From positions 30,922,425-30,986,424 of the forward strand of contig NC_090020.1 of the NCBI RefSeq assembly GCF_036417845.1: 64,000 bases of DNA, in the 5' to 3' direction. The stretch comes from Apteryx mantelli. Taxonomy: Eukaryota; Chordata; Aves; Apterygiformes; Apterygidae. Of the stretch, positions 61,632 through 64,000 are shown piece after piece. Each line of letters opens with the position of its first letter. Position 1 is the stretch's first letter. The position numbers and the translations under genes were made by a program. The notes beneath the pieces are model-generated. The model did no database searches. It was not told where the DNA came from and saw nothing but the letters and a program-made list of their open reading frames with translations.

Positions 61632-61900
61632 GGGCCGCCGTGCCGGGCGGCGCCCTCCTCTGCCGCGGCCCGAGCTGGCGGCGCGACTTTGCCGGGCGGC
61701 GCGGCGCGGCGCGGCGGGGCGGGCCGGGCCCCGCTCCGCCCCGGAGCCCCGCCGAGCCGGGAGCGGCCGGCGGGAGGCGGGACCGCGGCCGCGGGAGGGA
61801 GGCGGCTGTCGCCCGCCGCCGGGCGGCGCGGGGCGGCCGGGCCCGCAGCCCGCCGCCGCGCTCCTGCCAGGCCGGGCGCTACACGGTCACCGCGACACCT
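60780..61900 (-). promoter_or_regulatory. RASEF: RASEF CpG-island promoter and 5' UTR
   Basis: About 1.1 kb of very GC-rich sequence dense in CpG, in an otherwise AT-rich window, covering exon 1, the 5' end of intron 1 and the upstream flank. GC-box (Sp1-like GGGCGG) motifs occur upstream of the ATG, for example around 61,714-61,722. No clear TATA box is seen, as expected for a CpG-island promoter. The transcription start should lie between 61,640 and about 61,900. Several long open frames here on both strands are by-products of high GC content. Confidence 0.8.
61285..61631 (-). CDS. RASEF: RASEF coding exon 1: EF-hand pair
   Basis: Encodes residues 1-116 (the last codon is split, phase 2). 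The ATG at 61631 has G at +4 and lies in the CpG island; no upstream in-frame candidate fits the family better. EF loop 1 is residues 21-32 (D21, S23, S25, G26, E29, with Asp32 at position 12). EF loop 2 is residues 55-66 (D55, D57, D59, G60, E66) and is canonical. An acidic, Pro/Ala/Glu-rich stretch follows at about 73-92, then the conserved segment ending in GDEARYIP. The donor reads CCCCAG|GTGAGC at 61284. The exon is extremely GC-rich compared with the rest of the gene. Confidence 0.96.
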
Positions 61901-64000
61901 GCTCCGTGTCGCCCAGCAGGACGAAAACAGAGGTTATGCTCGGGGCAGACCAGAGGAGATTCTCCCAGCCACGGCTGCGCTACATACGTTCCGGTTCTCC
62001 CTGAGCAGGTTTGGAGTTACACGTGTGCAAGGAATTGCAGAGGAAGTGCGCACTGCTGGCCCCTCACCAGTGATTTAGGGAGGTACTTAGTTAAAACACC
62101 ATCTTCAACTGCAAATGCAAGAGCTGGTTTCAATACAGTAAACCAAAGGAGTGGGATTTTAGTGCTCGGTATAGAAGAACTAGCATCTTTTTTGACAGAA
62201 GTCAAGATTTTCGACTTTCTTGAACTAGTCATTGGTTCTTGAACTCTCAGATTTCCCTGGAAGCAGTTAATTTTTTTAACAAGAATTTTTAAAGTCCCCT
62301 GCACTTACTCCCATTTATGGCTTGCCTGCAGGGTTTGCAAAACGTAAACTGCTTACACCAAGTTGTGATAGAGTTAAACGGAATACAAATCCATCTACTA
62401 ACAAACCTTGTTTCCTTATTGACTAAAGTATATCCCACGGCTAAATACGTGATCCAGCAAGACACAAGTAGTCTGGCTGACCTCTCATTACAATAAATCA
62501 CATACTGTAAAGGAGGACTATAAAGTGCTCTGCCTGTGAGGTGCGGAATGCCCTCAGACGAAATTATATTCAAGCTTTTGTTTGCTATTTTGTCAGGCAT
62601 AGACAGACTCAGCCAAAAAGCCTGCCAACAATCTATCTATATTCAATAAAACTATCAGTGAAATGCTCCCTGCAAGTCAGATAAATGTATTTGTTAAGTA
62701 ATTCTGAATATAAATTTTAGCTTAGAAAAAAAAAGACTGAAGAACTTTAATATATGATTTTACACATTTTTTCACTACATTTCTGTTACATAATTACTAA
62801 ACTACTAAGAGTAGCAAAAAAGGTATTATTCTTAAATTCTCAGATTCTAGCAAAATCTAGTGTTCCAGTAAAGCAGAGTTAATATAACATAAAGGTCTTT
62901 CTATTCCATGTTTTCTCACCTGCAGTATGGCCCACCAAATTTCTGTACCCAAAGAACAGAATATCGTAAAGCCCTTAGGAAGCTAATGAAGAGTTGTTCA
63001 GCCATCAAAAGAAACAAAATTAGCTTGCTTACGCCCTCCAGCTCTCTGTTAATGCAAGAGTCTGGACATGAGGCTTTCAGTTGTGACAACCTCTTGAGAT
63101 GAATTGCAGCAGTCTTATAGGGGTTGAATGTCTCTCATAGACAGCGAGTTCCCACTCAAATCAATGTGTTTGCCTACTTGTTTGCCTTTGTGACTGCAAG
63201 CTTGTGTGTGATGTTTGTCTGTATTCTGTATACTGGCCACTCTCTTATTCACTCCTTTGTGCACATCTCTTGTGGTATTGTCTGCCTTGGATTGCCAGTG
63301 CAGACGTATGCTTTGGATGTATTGCCCCATCTTTTTTCTCCGAGATTTAACACCAACTTCTCCCAAACCTTTCCACATAATCCTGTTCTTACACAACTTG
63401 AGCTTTTACCCTCCTGCTGCAAAGGTCTGCATCTTTGTTTTCTTAAAGAGCTGTATGTTTCTACATATGCAATTGAGTAAATAATACATAGTACTGAAAA
63501 CAAATGGAAATCTTCATCTCAAGTTTTGAATCAAGCGATGTAAAAACTTGCAATATTTGCCAATATGATGCCTACATGGGGCAGACTTCTGCTTTCATAT
63601 GCAAGCAATCCCTTGTGAATTCAACGGCTGTCATGAAAGAGACCTTGGCCTTTGGTATCTTCCTTATTTCCACTGCTACAGAAGTTTTGTCACATAAATA
63701 TCGGGCATTGGGATGAAGTATGGTGTGTATTTTATCATTGTTATGAGACAGGTATATCCTGCAAAACAGATGGCACCAGCACTATTATACAATATCAAGT
63801 AACCAGCACTTGCTTTGCAGGCCATAGTTCAGTCAAATGAAACCAGCAAATGAAACTAGTTCAGTCCAAACAAACCAGCAAAGAGGTAACAAGCAAAAGA
63901 TGATTTTTGATGAGACCTAAGAATGGGCAGTGAGGGCAGGATTCCCAGCAGGGAATGGCAAAACAAGGCTTTGTTCTGAAATTATGTGCCTATAATTAGC
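61901..64000. other. Upstream flank of RASEF, no gene seen
   Basis: The sequence drops from the CpG island into ordinary AT-rich DNA after about 62,050. Open frames up to about 120 codons (for example 63,124-63,480) have no recognisable motifs and overlap frames on the other strand; I treat them as chance. Confidence 0.6.

Noticed and set aside
60572..62242. Several long open frames on both strands around RASEF exon 1
   Set aside because: They overlap the proven exon 1 in other frames or strands and are Ala/Gly/Arg/Pro-rich, as GC-rich shadow frames are.
63124..63480. 118-codon plus-strand frame upstream of RASEF
   Set aside because: Hydrophobic, with no signal or domain pattern I recognise, and overlapped by competing frames; not supported as a gene.

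Overview
The window looks like avian nuclear DNA. It is AT-rich, holds one vertebrate gene split into many exons, and carries CR1 non-LTR retrotransposons ending in the ATTCTGTG-type octamers typical of birds and related reptiles. No prokaryotic, viral or CRISPR features were seen. A chromosome Z location would fit human 9q / bird Z synteny, but the window itself does not show it.

The only gene I can reconstruct is RASEF (RAS and EF-hand domain containing, also called RAB45), on the minus strand. Seventeen coding exons run from an ATG at 61631 to a TGA at 21871-21873. Every junction has GT/AG splice sites and a compatible phase, and the lengths sum to 2145 nt (714 residues plus stop). The order is two EF-hands (exon 1), a coiled-coil middle (exons 2-8), a Ser-rich and acidic linker (exons 9-11), then a Rab-type GTPase domain (exons 12-16) and a CC-containing tail (exon 17). 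A CpG island covers exon 1 and the promoter. A long 3' UTR probably runs to about 17.0 kb.

Layout from left to right: 1-8.6 kb is AT-rich intergenic DNA with simple repeats. At 8.63-9.26 kb there is an isolated GC/CpG-rich island of unknown use. From 9.3 to 17.0 kb is intergenic. From 17.0 to 21.9 kb is the RASEF 3' UTR, with an old CR1 fragment and a (GTT)15 array. From 21.9 to 43.5 kb are exons 17 to 2, with a young 5'-truncated CR1 in intron 15. From 43.5 to 61.3 kb is the 17.8-kb intron 1, which holds a nearly full-length CR1 in antisense (about 44.95-49.53 kb) and a candidate alternative 5' exon (50,757-50,913). From 61.3 to 61.9 kb are exon 1 and the promoter. The remainder is upstream intergenic DNA.

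The full-length CR1 encodes ORF1 (Cys-rich, coiled coil and SGNH-esterase-like) and ORF2 (AP endonuclease plus reverse transcriptase). Both ORFs are broken by stops, and ORF2 also has a one-base frameshift. Its 5' UTR carries a duplicated block about 377 bp apart, with a TATA-like box just upstream of the second copy, which suggests a promoter-monomer arrangement. The two young CR1 copies form a 0.74-kb inverted repeat flanking RASEF exons 2-15. I found no wholly new system. The best leads are the in-phase alternative RASEF exon, the CR1 5' monomer structure, the shared in-frame stop in the two CR1 copies, the inverted pair, and the orphan CpG island.
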